The position numbers and the translations under genes were made by a program. DNA of 64,000 bases, taken from positions 5,146,001 through 5,210,000 of the forward strand of contig NZ_CP084580.1 in assembly GCF_021869765.1 (NCBI RefSeq), written 5' to 3'. The stretch comes from Chryseobacterium sp. MEBOG06 (GTDB taxonomy: Bacteria; Bacteroidota; Bacteroidia; Flavobacteriales; Weeksellaceae). Below are positions 42,617-52,439 of this stretch, piece after piece. The notes beneath the pieces are model-generated. The model was not told the DNA's origin, searched no databases, and worked only from the letters and a program-made list of their open reading frames with translations. Each line of letters opens with the position of its first letter. Position 1 is the stretch's first letter.

Positions 42617-43444
42617 TTATATTTTTATAGTATTACTTTGTTTTCTTTTCATTATAAATCTGTAGATTACAAGCTCTATCCATGGGATAAGCATCAGAAG
42701 TCCCCAGATGAGTAAAACTCCTTTGATAATTGGTTTAAACTGTGATTTTAAAACCATCAGAAACAGGTTCTGAATTTTTTCTATAAGTGACTCTTCTATA
42801 TTTTTAGAATCAAGCATAACCAGCTTGTCGGCAAGCTTATCAAACTCTTTATAGGAAAGGCTTTCTGAAATAGAAACATGAGGAACAGCGCTCATCATCC
42901 CGTACAGAACTATTGTATGAATTCTGTCAATATATTTTTCGGCAAACAAAGAGGCAATCCAGTTTTTCGGCTGATCTATCACTTTGTTTTTTATATCATA
43001 GGCTTTAACAATATCTTTTACCTGAACTTTTAAGTCCTGATTATTCTGACTCAGCCCTGTTACAATAGTCCGCAGGTCTCCAATGAATTCTTTTTTCGAC
43101 TGTTCATCTTTAAAAATATAGGAAGATCCTGCATGATAAACCTGAGAGGAAATGTTATGACTTTCTTTTTTAAGGGCTTCATATACGCCCCAGAATAATC
43201 CGATTTTTAAAGAGAATATGATATTGATGACAAATAGGGTAGGGAAGTACAGTTTGACTATCCAATTGTAGTATTTGTGTTCTCTTGAGGTTACTTTATA
43301 TTTCCTGAATGCTAAGGTCAGAATTATACTTACTGCAATCCCTATTACAAAGCACAACAGTACGTATAAAATAATAGTCAGCGGATAATGTTTAACAACA
43401 TAAAGGACCACTGAGTATATCGTTTCCCAATCTATATTTTGCAT
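42617..43444 (-). CDS. Inner-membrane protein of unknown function
   Basis: The 275-residue protein has three hydrophobic segments: LTIILYVLLCFVIGIAVSII (near residue 20), YFPTLFVINIIFSLKIGLFW (near 65) and IIKGVLLIWGLLMLIPWIEL near the C-terminus, with about 150 mostly helical residues between the second and the third. I recognise no family. It lies 2 nt behind yraN, so they are probably co-transcribed. Confidence 0.75.
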   Translation of the reverse strand: MQNIDWETIYSVVLYVVKHYPLTIILYVLLCFVIGIAVSIILTLAFRKYKVTSREHKYYNWIVKLYFPTLFVINIIFSLKIGLFWGVYEALKKESHNISSQVYHAGSSYIFKDEQSKKEFIGDLRTIVTGLSQNNQDLKVQVKDIVKAYDIKNKVIDQPKNWIASLFAEKYIDRIHTIVLYGMMSAVPHVSISESLSYKEFDKLADKLVMLDSKNIEESLIEKIQNLFLMVLKSQFKPIIKGVLLIWGLLMLIPWIELVIYRFIMKRKQSNTIKI

Positions 43445-43446
43445 AG

Positions 43447-43818
43447 TTAATTTGCATCAAATGCCTGAAAAGCATCGGTTATATGGTCTATAGTTAAGTT
43501 CTTTTGGTCGTCAGGAAGCACAGAGATAATGTCAAATCTGACCTCATTATCCTTCTGGAATTTTTCAAGATAATGGTTGGCTGCAGAAACTATAGATTTT
43601 ATTTTGGTTTTGGTAACAGCTTCCTGGGGAAGAATGAACGCATCTGTAGATCTTGCCTTCACTTCAGCGATGATAATCACGTCATCTTTTTCTGCTATAA
43701 TATCGATCTCTGCTTTCTGAAACCTGAAATTTCTGACAAGGATTTTATAGCCGTTTTTCTGAAGATAATCAGCGGCCAGGTCTTCTGCTGTTTTTCCAAA
43801 ATCATTATGGTGTGCCAT
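43447..43818 (-). CDS. YraN/UPF0102 endonuclease-like protein
   Basis: The 123-residue protein starts with GKTAEDLAADYLQKNGYKIL and has RFQKAEIDIIAEKDDVIIIAEVKAR, the restriction-endonuclease-like core (E, D, ExK) of the YraN family. Role unknown, with a suggested link to DNA repair or recombination. Normal family length. Confidence 0.92.
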   Translation of the reverse strand: MAHHNDFGKTAEDLAADYLQKNGYKILVRNFRFQKAEIDIIAEKDDVIIIAEVKARSTDAFILPQEAVTKTKIKSIVSAANHYLEKFQKDNEVRFDIISVLPDDQKNLTIDHITDAFQAFDAN

Positions 43819-43860
43819 AGTATATATTTGAGAGTTTGGAAGTAGGAGAGTAGTAGGGGT

Positions 43861-44790
43861 TTAAAACTCAATCTTTACCTTGGAATCAACCTTCATCTTA
43901 GCTCTTCCTCCAATAATAAGGGGTCTGTTATCTTTGATATGTCCGTTCGGAAAAGCAAAAACTACAGGAAATTTATACTTAGAAATTCTATCTGAGATCA
44001 GCTTATAGGCAAATTCGTCAAAGCTTTCTTCATAGCTTTTGTTTTCTTTTTCATCTCCCATATTAGTCATTCCTCCTACAATAAGTCCTTTGATCTTTCT
44101 GAAAACTCCTGCAAGCTCCAGGCTCATGATCATACGGTCCAATGCATAAAAGTTCTCGCCAATATCCTCTATGAACAGAATTTTATCTTTAAAATCAAAA
44201 GAATATTTGGTCCCCAGAAGGGCATAAATAAGGGCTAAATTCCCTCCAACTAGTTCGCCTTCGATATGTCCGTGTTTATTAAATTGATGAGATTTTAAGC
44301 TGTATTTAGGAGCATTTCCTTTTAAAATGTCAAAGATCAGATCATAACTTTCGTTTGTTACTCCGAAACTTGATGTTTTAATGGTCTGCCCATGAATGGA
44401 AACAAAACCTTTTTTCAAAAGATAACTTTGTATCACGGTATTATCAGAATAGCCGATATACCACTTCGGATCATTTGTAAAGTTATTCAGTTTCAGATGC
44501 TGAATCAGGTGCTGGCATCCATAGCCTCCTCTGGAAGCCCATATGGCACTTATGTCTTTATCATTTAAAGCCCAGTTGATATCTTTTATTCTTTCCTTTT
44601 CTGTTCCGGCATAATTGTATCCGTTTGAATATCTGGCATAGAGATGTTCACCCAATACAGGTTGAAATCCTTTGCTTTTAATCATTTTTATTCCTGTCTG
44701 CAGCTGAGAATCGTCAACAGCTCCGGCAGGGGATATAACAGCTATTTTAGCTCCTTTTTTAAGAGCTTTTGGAAAGATATTTTTTTTCAT
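43861..44790 (-). CDS. LD-carboxypeptidase (muramoyltetrapeptide carboxypeptidase, S66)
   Basis: The 309-residue S66 peptidase has VISPAGAVDD near residue 18, the nucleophile region WASRGGYGCQHLI near 90, YIGYSDNTV, and later FIEDIGENFYALDRM with the second part of the catalytic triad. It removes the terminal D-Ala from murein tetrapeptides during recycling. It overlaps the LysE-type exporter gene by 4 nt. Confidence 0.9.
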   Translation of the reverse strand: MKKNIFPKALKKGAKIAVISPAGAVDDSQLQTGIKMIKSKGFQPVLGEHLYARYSNGYNYAGTEKERIKDINWALNDKDISAIWASRGGYGCQHLIQHLKLNNFTNDPKWYIGYSDNTVIQSYLLKKGFVSIHGQTIKTSSFGVTNESYDLIFDILKGNAPKYSLKSHQFNKHGHIEGELVGGNLALIYALLGTKYSFDFKDKILFIEDIGENFYALDRMIMSLELAGVFRKIKGLIVGGMTNMGDEKENKSYEESFDEFAYKLISDRISKYKFPVVFAFPNGHIKDNRPLIIGGRAKMKVDSKVKIEF

Positions 44791-45473
44791 TTTTTCTGTT
44801 GAAATTTTACTTCTTTCTTTTCTGCTTCTTCCAGCTGTCTTTCAAACTGGTTGAATTTTTTAAAACTCTGGAGGAAGATAAAGAAACTGAAAATAATAAG
44901 AATAACACCAACCACTCTTCTGATCCTATTGGCCAGTTTCTGGGTAAGCTTATCGTGAAATTGCTTGGCCAGGAATATTTTTGCAAGATCAATAGAAAGA
45001 TAGGTAGCAAGTACAATGCTGATATACAAAACAAAGCTGCTTGTATCCGGATATTGATTTCTTACAGATATTACGGTTACCAGCCAGAAAAGGATGACCC
45101 CGACATTTAAAATATTAAAGAAAAAACCATTAAAAAAAGTTTTAATATAGTTTTGTCCAATGATCTTTTCTTCACCAGGCATATGCATTTTGGTCTTTGT
45201 AACGAGCATCACTATTCCATAAATAAAAATAAGAATGGAGGTGATCCTGTAAAACCCCGGATGCTTGTCTATTAGAGCTACAATATCTGTGCTGGCATAG
45301 TAAGCAGCTACAATACATAATAAATCTGCTGTGATCACACCAAGATCCAGGGACAAGGCATGCTTTGGGCCTCTGGAAAAGCTGGTTTCAATTAACAGGA
45401 AAAATATAGGCCCTATAAAAACCAGACTCAGCATGAATCCTAATATGATGGCAGATAGTACAAGTTCAAGCAT
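44787..45473 (-). CDS. LysE/RhtB-family exporter
   Basis: The 228-residue protein has about six membrane helices and the LysE-type start SLVFIGPIFFLLIETSFSRG. Such proteins export amino acids or related metabolites. The last 30 residues are charged and cytoplasmic. It is coded directly upstream of the LD-carboxypeptidase with a 4-nt overlap, hinting that it might export a cell-wall-derived amino acid, which is inference. Confidence 0.85.
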   Translation of the reverse strand: MLELVLSAIILGFMLSLVFIGPIFFLLIETSFSRGPKHALSLDLGVITADLLCIVAAYYASTDIVALIDKHPGFYRITSILIFIYGIVMLVTKTKMHMPGEEKIIGQNYIKTFFNGFFFNILNVGVILFWLVTVISVRNQYPDTSSFVLYISIVLATYLSIDLAKIFLAKQFHDKLTQKLANRIRRVVGVILIIFSFFIFLQSFKKFNQFERQLEEAEKKEVKFQQKK

Positions 45474-45648
45474 TTAATAAATTTTAAAATGAAATAAATT
45501 TCATTCCGTTTAATACAAAGTTAGACTTTATGATTTAATTATTCAATAAAGTTGTCAGATATCAACTGTATTTTAATCATAGTTTAAGATAAAGTATTTT
45601 CCAAAAAAGAGAATGGAAGCGGGAAGAGGAAGCATTTTTGAGATAAAA

Positions 45649-45686
45649 AAAGAGGCTGTTTGTTTTTACAACATAACAGCCTCTTT
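45649..45686 (-). terminator. Terminator of rnr
   Basis: AAAGAGGCTGTT pairs with AACAGCCTCTTT around a 14-nt loop and is followed on the minus strand by seven T's. Confidence 0.88.
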
Positions 45687-45728
45687 ATAATTATTATTGT
45701 CTAGTCTTAAAGACCAGTTTTCATTCTT

Positions 45729-47879
45729 CTAAACGATCTTAAAGTCCAGTTGTTTCTGAATCAGATTGGCTTTTACCACTTTGATCTGCACCTGATCTCC
45801 AAGCTGGTATTTGTTTCCGTGTCTAGCTCCGTATACTGCATGAGTTTTTGCATCATACATATAAGAGTCATCCACAAGATCTCTTAGCTTGATCAGACCT
45901 TCAGCTCCATTTTCGGGGATTTCTACCCAGAATCCAAATTCTGCAACTCCTGAAATCACACCTGTGAAAGTTTCCCCAAGATGTTTTTCCATGAATTTCA
46001 CCTGCATGTACTTGATAGAATCTCTCTCTGCATCAGCGGCCAGTCTTTCCATAGCACTGCAGTGTTTTGCTTTTTCCTCAAGCTCTGGTCTGCTTGGCGA
46101 TTTCCCTCCGTCCAGATAGTGCTGAAGAAGACGGTGTGCGAGTAAATCCGGATAACGACGGATAGGAGAGGTAAAGTGGCTGTAATAGTCAAAACCTAAA
46201 CCGTAGTGCCCGATAGGTTCTGTAGAATATACGGCTTTACTCATACTTCTCATGGCAAGAGTTTCGATCATATTTTCTTCGCCCTTTCCTTTCACATCAT
46301 GAAGAAGTTTGTTCAAAGATTCTGCAACCTTTTTGGTATTGGCAAGATCCATTTTATATCCGAAAGTTGATACAAAATCTCTCAATGCTTCTAATTTTGC
46401 AGGATCCGGATCAGCATGAACTCTGTAAATAAATGTATTGTTCGTAACCCCGCCTTTGTTTGTCAGAGATATAAATTCAGATACTTTTTTGTTGGCTAAA
46501 AGCATAAATTCCTCAATCAGGTGATTAGAATCTTTACTGATCTTAAAATAAACTCCAACTGGCTGGTTATTTTCATCCAGATTGAATCTTACTTCACTTC
46601 TGTCAAAAGTAATTGCCCCCTGTCTGATACGTTCATTACGCATAATCTTCGCCAGCCTGTCAAGAACATTAATTTCATCAGCTAAATCTCCTTCACCGCT
46701 TTCTATACGTTCCTGAGCTTCTTCATAGGTAAATCTTCTGTCTGAATGAATCACTGTTCTTCCAAACCACTGTTTTTGAATTTCAGCCTGATCATTCAGC
46801 TCAAAAACTGCTGAAAAAGTATATTTATCTTCATGTGGACGAAGAGAGCATACGTCATTACTCAAAACTTCCGGCAGCATCGGAACCACTCTGTCTACCA
46901 GGTAAACAGAGGTTGCTCTCTGATAGGCTTCATCATCCAGTATTGTTCCCGGCACTACATAATGAGATACGTCGGCAATATGTACCCCGATCTCCCAGTT
47001 TCCGTTCTCCAATTTTCTCATCGATAAGGCATCATCAAAGTCCTTGGCATCTTTAGGGTCAATAGTAAAGGTGCAGACATCACGCATATCTCTACGTTTT
47101 GCTACTTCTTCATCAGTAATAGTTCTGTCTATCTTATCTGCGTCCACTTCTACCTCCTGTGGGAACTCGTATGGAAGACCATATTCTGCAAGGATAGAGT
47201 GAATTTCTGTTTCATGCTCTCCCGGCGCTCCCAGTACCTGCGTAATTTCTCCTTCTGGATTTTTATCACCGGGTCTCCATTCTGTCATTTTTACAACAAC
47301 CTTGTCACCATCTTCTGCATTATTGAATTTATTCTTAGGAATAAAAATATCTGTATTGATTGACTTTTTATCACATACTACAAAACCAAAATCCTTGTGG
47401 GCAACCTTCTGAAAAGTTCCTACAAACTCGGTTCTGTTTCGTTCCAAAACTTCCAAAACGGAGCCTTCCAGCTTCTTTCCTTTATAATGATAAGTTATAA
47501 TAAGAACCTTATCTCCCTGCAAAGCATCCTTCACATTTTTGGAATGAACAAATACATCGTCCTCCAATCCTTCAACATCTACATACGCATTTCCGCTTTG
47601 GTTGAAGTCTATAATTCCGGTAAGCGTTCCGGCTATTTTCAGATTTACAATATATTTTCCTTTTTCCACTTCTTTGATCTTTTCAGATCCCTGAAGTTTA
47701 TGCAGCGCCTGAATCACAAGTTCCCTTTGTCTGGGATTTTTATAATCTATTCCATCAGAAATCTGCTTATAATTATAAACTTTTGATGCGTTAGTATTCA
47801 TAAAACGAAGAATCAGTCTCCCGATTTCCATCATTTTCAAATCATTTTTATGACTTATATATTTTCTTTTTTTTGGCAT
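45729..47879 (-). CDS. rnr: Ribonuclease R
   Basis: The 716-residue exoribonuclease (start MPKKRKYISHK at 47879; a longer frame adds 28 non-conserved residues) has cold-shock domains, the RNB catalytic core with TIDPKDAKDFDDALS near residue 270 carrying the Asp cluster, SPIRRYPDLLAHRLL near 590, and a C-terminal S1 domain (FTGVISGVAEFGFWVEIPE). It degrades structured RNA 3' to 5'. Confidence 0.96.
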   Translation of the reverse strand: MPKKRKYISHKNDLKMMEIGRLILRFMNTNASKVYNYKQISDGIDYKNPRQRELVIQALHKLQGSEKIKEVEKGKYIVNLKIAGTLTGIIDFNQSGNAYVDVEGLEDDVFVHSKNVKDALQGDKVLIITYHYKGKKLEGSVLEVLERNRTEFVGTFQKVAHKDFGFVVCDKKSINTDIFIPKNKFNNAEDGDKVVVKMTEWRPGDKNPEGEITQVLGAPGEHETEIHSILAEYGLPYEFPQEVEVDADKIDRTITDEEVAKRRDMRDVCTFTIDPKDAKDFDDALSMRKLENGNWEIGVHIADVSHYVVPGTILDDEAYQRATSVYLVDRVVPMLPEVLSNDVCSLRPHEDKYTFSAVFELNDQAEIQKQWFGRTVIHSDRRFTYEEAQERIESGEGDLADEINVLDRLAKIMRNERIRQGAITFDRSEVRFNLDENNQPVGVYFKISKDSNHLIEEFMLLANKKVSEFISLTNKGGVTNNTFIYRVHADPDPAKLEALRDFVSTFGYKMDLANTKKVAESLNKLLHDVKGKGEENMIETLAMRSMSKAVYSTEPIGHYGLGFDYYSHFTSPIRRYPDLLAHRLLQHYLDGGKSPSRPELEEKAKHCSAMERLAADAERDSIKYMQVKFMEKHLGETFTGVISGVAEFGFWVEIPENGAEGLIKLRDLVDDSYMYDAKTHAVYGARHGNKYQLGDQVQIKVVKANLIQKQLDFKIV

Positions 47880-48469
47880 TTTAATTTTTTTATTATTTAT
47901 AATAATCTGATTCTGAAATCTCTTTAATTTTTGATCTTTCCATGTATAGGAAAAATCCTTCATTCTTTAAAGAAGCTCCATTTTTATTTTACTTTATATC
48001 CAATGTCAAATAAATTGCAACATTGGCCGGCAATAATATTCTATCAGAATCTGTTCCACTTACAATATTTCCTTTTGCGTTAAAAAAAATTCTTTGGTTA
48101 ATTGTTATTTTTGGCAGTTTTTTGAAATTAAACAATTTTTTATTCTCACCAGAGACCTATCTTTTTACTGAATTCTTTTATGCATTTTTTTATGAATCTT
48201 TCACTATTACTTCCTGAGCCTGGAAAAAAAAGTGACAAAAATCAATACTGAAGATATTCTTATTTTCATCAAACCTTAATGTTTAATTTAACCTTATTTT
48301 TCTAAATCTACTTAATAACGGAAGCTTTAGTTTTGTATAAATTTAATACAATTCTGGAGAAGAATAGAGAAAAACCTTCTATTAAATATATTAATAATAT
48401 TGCAAAGGTTCGGGAGAAGAATAGAATCTTATTTCTATTGGATGTTGCAAATGTACGAATAAAAAATAA
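47880..48469. other. Gene-free AT-rich region with a short direct repeat
   Basis: No credible ORF in about 590 nt. The 13-mer GGAGAAGAATAGA occurs twice (48356-48368 and 48413-48425), 57 nt apart. The plus strand is richer in C than G (48001-48300: about 32 G, 48 C by hand). Confidence 0.6.
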
Positions 48470-48500
48470 ATAAGGCCTGTAATATGATTTACAAGCCTTA
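48470..48500 (-). terminator. Terminator of rpiB
   Basis: TAAGGC-TGTAA type arms pair with one mismatch around a short loop (TAAGGCTTGTAA / TTACAGGCCTTA on the minus strand), followed by T-rich sequence. It lies 7 nt past rpiB. Confidence 0.75.
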
Positions 48501-48506
48501 GTATAT

Positions 48507-48941
48507 TTAGCAAACTGCGATTTTGTCAACTCGGTTCTGATGTCTTCCCCCTTCGAAGTCTGTTGAAAGAAATTTGTCTACAATTTCAATCGCCAATTCT
48601 TTGGATATGAATCTTGCCGGCATAGAAATCATATTAGCATCATTATGCAGTCTGGCCAGTGTCGCAATCTCCGGCATCCAGCAAAGAGCGCATCTTATCT
48701 TCTGATGTTTGTTTGCCGTGATCTGGACTCCATTTCCGCTCCCGCAGATCAAAATTCCCAGCTCGTTTTCTCCGTTTTCCACAGAGGTTGCAGCAGGGTG
48801 TACAAAGTCCGGATAATCCACACTGTTTGTGGAGAACGTTCCAAAATCCTGAACTTCAAATCGTTCTGAAAGGTAGTTCTTAACAATCTCCTTATATTCA
48901 TACCCTGCATGGTCCGCTGCGATAGCAATTTTTCTTTTCAT
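48507..48941 (-). CDS. rpiB: Ribose-5-phosphate isomerase B
   Basis: The 144-residue protein has IAADHAGYEYKEIVKNYL at residues 6-23 and LGILICGSGNGVQITANKH near 62-80, the RpiB/LacAB signature. It interconverts ribose-5-P and ribulose-5-P. The final HQNRVDKIAVC-like tail is as in family members. Confidence 0.95.
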   Translation of the reverse strand: MKRKIAIAADHAGYEYKEIVKNYLSERFEVQDFGTFSTNSVDYPDFVHPAATSVENGENELGILICGSGNGVQITANKHQKIRCALCWMPEIATLARLHNDANMISMPARFISKELAIEIVDKFLSTDFEGGRHQNRVDKIAVC

Positions 48942-49463
48942 AATACTTCTATTAAGCTTTTTTAGATTTTATTTCCTTACAAAGTTAAGAATAATAACAA
49001 TTCATGTTAGTAAACCGTGGGTTAATTGTTAAAAGGTATGTTAATAAGTGTGGAAAACTTTTATCAACTTTCTATTTTTAAAGAAGATTTTATTTCGTAA
49101 TAGAAAATCTTTCCCGAAGATTCTACTACTACTTTCCAGATGTTTTCTTCACGTAATCCAAACTTTTTCCATAATAAAATAACTAATAAACGATTTCCAG
49201 TAAAGTTATTAACAAATGTTAATAAACGTGTTAAATAGCATATTTACAGATCTTTATATTGTGAGTTAAATATGAATTTAATATAAATTGAGTGTTATCA
49301 ACTTTTAGCTTAAAACTTATCCCCGTTACTAACAGTACACAACAACAACTACATTATTCTTTTCTTTAAAAGAGAAAAAATTGTTGATTAATGGGTGATT
49401 GGGTTCTGGGAAAGTTTTTGAAAACTTTTATTTTAATCAATCTGTTGAAAAAGTTTAAAACCT
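48942..49463. other. Gene-free region with DnaA-box-like sequences
   Basis: About 520 nt with a cluster of 9-mers close to the DnaA box: TTTTCCACA (reverse strand, near 49050), TTATCAACT twice (near 49061 and 49295), TTATCCCCG (near 49318) and TTATTAACA in both orientations (near 49040, 49207 and 49218). No ORF. It lies next to the point where intergenic skew changes sign. See the origin finding. Confidence 0.5.
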
Positions 49464-49471
49464 TACATTTG
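49464..49471 (+). promoter_or_regulatory. -7 element of pgk
   Basis: TACATTTG matches TAnnTTTG. It implies a pgk 5' leader of roughly 110 nt (to the ATG at 49589), long for this window, in which I see no known riboswitch fold. Confidence 0.55.
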
Positions 49472-49588
49472 TGAAACGAAAATTCAACGAAATCTATGGA
49501 ATTGGCCTTGGCGAAATTTACTGAAAGTCAAACAGAATCTTGAGTTGGCCGATTGCATATGAGCTCGGAAAAACAAATAAATCGACAT

Positions 49589-50779
49589 ATGAAAACAATC
49601 AATGATTTCAATTTTAAAGACAAGAAGGCTCTGGTAAGAGTGGACTTCAATGTTCCACAGGATGATCAGCTTAATGTGACGGACAATACAAGAATTGCTG
49701 CAGTGAAGCCCACAGTTGAAAAAATTCTTAATGATGGAGGTTCTGTTATCCTAATGACACACCTGGGAAGACCGAAAGGGGAGGTTAAAGATGAATTTTC
49801 ACTTAAGCATATCCTGGGGGAAGTTTCCAACGTTATGGGGCAGGAAGTAAAGTTTGTTGATGAATGTATTGGAGAGAAGGCTGAAAAGGCTGCTTCTGAG
49901 CTGAAGCCGGGAGAGATCTTACTATTGGAAAATGTTCGTTTTCATAATGAGGAAGAAAAAGGAGACGAAGGTTTTGCTGAGAAGCTTTCGAAATTAGGAG
50001 ATGCTTATGTAAACGATGCATTTGGTACTGCTCATAGAGCTCATGCTTCAACGGCTGTCATTGCCAAGTTTTTTCAATCAACTAAATACTTCGGTTTACT
50101 AATGGCTAAAGAGCTTCAGGCAATCGATAAGGTTTTGAAAAGTGGTGAAAAACCAGTTACAGCAATTCTTGGTGGATCTAAGGTTTCAACTAAAATTACC
50201 ATTATAGAAAATATTCTTCCTGCTGTAGATAATCTGATCATTGGAGGTGGAATGGCATTTACATTTATTAAGGCTCTTGGAGGTAAAATCGGGGATTCAT
50301 TGGTAGAAGAAGATAAACTTCCTTTAGCACTTGAGATCTTAGGTAAAGCAAAAGAGCATAAGGTAAAAGTATATCTTCCGTCTGATGTGATCATTGCAGA
50401 GAGTTTCAACAATAATGTAGAAAGAAAAGAAGCTGATATTTATGCGATACCTGAAGGATGGATGGGGCTTGATGCTGGTCACAAATCCAGAGATCAGTTC
50501 AATGACGTACTATTAAACTCTAGAACAATCCTTTGGAACGGTCCGATTGGTGTTTTTGAAATGTCAAATTTCTCCGGCGGAACAGTTGCTTTGGGTGAAA
50601 GCATTGCAGAAGCTACAAAATTGGGAGCTTTCTCTCTAGTAGGAGGAGGAGACAGTGTTGCATTCGTTAAACAATTCGGGTATGCAGATCAGGTGAGCTA
50701 TGTTTCTACCGGTGGTGGAGCAATGCTTGAAAGTCTTGAAGGACTTGAGTTGCCAGGGATAGCAGCTATCAATAACTAA
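49589..50779 (+). CDS. pgk: Phosphoglycerate kinase
   Basis: The 396-residue enzyme starts [23 protein letters not shown] and has HLGRPKG near residue 60, LLLENVRFH near 113, the ATP-site NGPIGVFE near 315 and GGGDSVAFV near 350. It makes ATP from 1,3-bisphosphoglycerate in glycolysis. A 12-codon upstream extension from 49553 is not conserved, so I reject it. Ends at a strong terminator. Confidence 0.97.
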   Translation: MKTINDFNFKDKKALVRVDFNVPQDDQLNVTDNTRIAAVKPTVEKILNDGGSVILMTHLGRPKGEVKDEFSLKHILGEVSNVMGQEVKFVDECIGEKAEKAASELKPGEILLLENVRFHNEEEKGDEGFAEKLSKLGDAYVNDAFGTAHRAHASTAVIAKFFQSTKYFGLLMAKELQAIDKVLKSGEKPVTAILGGSKVSTKITIIENILPAVDNLIIGGGMAFTFIKALGGKIGDSLVEEDKLPLALEILGKAKEHKVKVYLPSDVIIAESFNNNVERKEADIYAIPEGWMGLDAGHKSRDQFNDVLLNSRTILWNGPIGVFEMSNFSGGTVALGESIAEATKLGAFSLVGGGDSVAFVKQFGYADQVSYVSTGGGAMLESLEGLELPGIAAINN

Positions 50780-50801
50780 TCTTAGAAAATCCAGATATTT
50801 T

Positions 50802-50832
50802 AAAGTCTGCTAATTATATTAGCAGACTTTTT
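50802..50832 (+). terminator. Terminator of pgk
   Basis: AAAGTCTGCTAA-TTATA-TTAGCAGACTTT is a perfect 12-bp stem followed by more than seven T's. Confidence 0.92.
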
Positions 50833-52345
50833 TTTGTTTGAAATTCTCTTGTAAAACCTTGTAATGATCGGCTTTTCGTTTAATTTTAGATATAACCTTA
50901 GGTTATACTTTAATCATTGGTCTCATTTACTTTTAGTTATATTATCTTCTACAAGAAATCCATAAATTCTGCTCTTAAAATTGTATTGGTTAATAGGTAT
51001 TTTTTTGTCAGTTATCTATCAATTTATCTTGATAGATTCCCGTAATTTTAGATGGAATCCAATTAAATTTGCCTGGCTAATCTCGCATCTTTTTACTTTT
51101 TAGAAAGGTATTTTCTATCATTATGACTGTTAAAATTCTTGTAATTTATTAATGATAATTGGATTGAATTTGTGCTATAAATTTCTTTTATGTATCCTAA
51201 ACTTATATTTTCCTGAGGGATGAACAAGGTACTTGATTGGATGATATAGGTAAGCTTGAATATAAAAATAAGTATGATCACTTGTAATGATGATACCTGG
51301 AATATTACCAGGTTTTTATTTCCAGTACAATTTTATTAATTAACACTACTTTGTACTAATTTCTAAAATTCTATTTATAGAAAATATTTGTATAGGATGT
51401 TTTTTTTTTTTTGACTTTATATAAATTATCTACATAGTTAATTCATATGTTAGTGAAGATGTTGTAATTGGCTGATAAATAATTATTAAGCTCGTTTTTG
51501 TTTGTTGTTTTTTATGTTTTGCTATTTTAATAAATGGATGTTGCAAATTATTTTTACTTCAATTTAATATTTTACAAAACGTTTAAATGATGATTACCAA
51601 TATTTTATATGTACTTTATCAGTATAGGACTACATTTTTAGATTTTTAGTGTGTAGGTTAAGTAATTTTATTTAAATATTCTGGATACTTTCTTAAGCTT
51701 TGTTATTTTATTTGATTTATTTTTTCTATCCGATTTTCTCTAAAATTTTTTTCTTAAAAGATTTTCTTGTTATTCTGGTAAATTGAAATATTTTGTGCAG
51801 TAAGAATTTTGTGATTTATTTTTTCTTTAACCTTAAAATTCATAATGGTAATGAAGTTTATTTCTTAAAAGAGTTTTGTGTTTTGTTTTAGCTGATTTTT
51901 AATTTTCTTATTTTTTGGAAGAGAGTGGGGGAGTGGTCTTAATTTAATTTTTTTCAATCATACATAATTTTGAAGAGTCTGCTAAATTCCAATTTTTTTG
52001 GTTTTATGCTTAAAATTGACCTTTTAAAGTGCTTTTAAAATTAAATAACTTAAATTTTCCATATGTACAGGTGTATTTTAAAAATGGGGCCTTAAATGAG
52101 CCGTTTTTGCGCGAATTGGCATTTTTAAAACTTATTTTTTTTTTTTTTGTGCATAATTACTATTTATTTTGCAAAACTCTGTTTTTTGGAAGTTAAAGTA
52201 GATCTTTAAGACAGAATAAAAAGAATTGAAAAAGCTTTTGTATATTTTTATAAGAAATGGAGTAGGGGAGTAGTTTTATGAAAATCTGAAATTTGAAGTT
52301 TTCAAATGACAATATTATAGATTTCAAAATTTTGTAGTAGTAGTC
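50833..52345. other. Long gene-free, T- and G-skewed region
   Basis: About 1.5 kb with no plausible gene on either strand; short frames such as 51093-51281 and 52193-52396 have atypical composition. It is very AT-rich with runs of 13 T (51400-51412) and 14 T (52135-52148), and from 51121 to 51960 has about 118 G against 69 C on the plus strand by hand count. TTATCTACA near 51426 is one DnaA-box-like 9-mer. Confidence 0.65.
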
Positions 52346-52346
52346 A

Positions 52347-52382
52347 TAAAAAAACTCAGGGATATTTTCCGTGAGTTTTTTA
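52347..52382. terminator. Terminator after the methyltransferase gene
   Basis: AAAAAACTCA and TGAGTTTTTT pair around a 13-nt loop and the stem is flanked by A and T runs, so it can work in both directions. Confidence 0.8.
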
Positions 52383-52439
52383 TTTTTTAGGTTCAAATAC
52401 TGAAAATTGGCCTTCAGAAATAGCTCAAAATTCGAGTTT

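Noticed and set aside
47880-47963. 28-residue extension of RNase R
   Set aside because: Non-conserved; family proteins start MPKKRK-like at 47879.
48308-48529. 73-codon minus-strand frame next to rpiB
   Set aside because: Overlaps the 3' end and terminator of rpiB; hydrophobic but no start context or homology signs.
51093-51281. 62-codon open frame in the long intergenic region
   Set aside because: Low-complexity Ile/Ser/Asn composition, no motif, no promoter; expected by chance in AT-rich DNA.
52193-52396. 67-codon open frame upstream of the methyltransferase terminator
   Set aside because: Overlaps the terminator hairpin at 52347-52382 and has Phe/Lys/Ile-biased composition.
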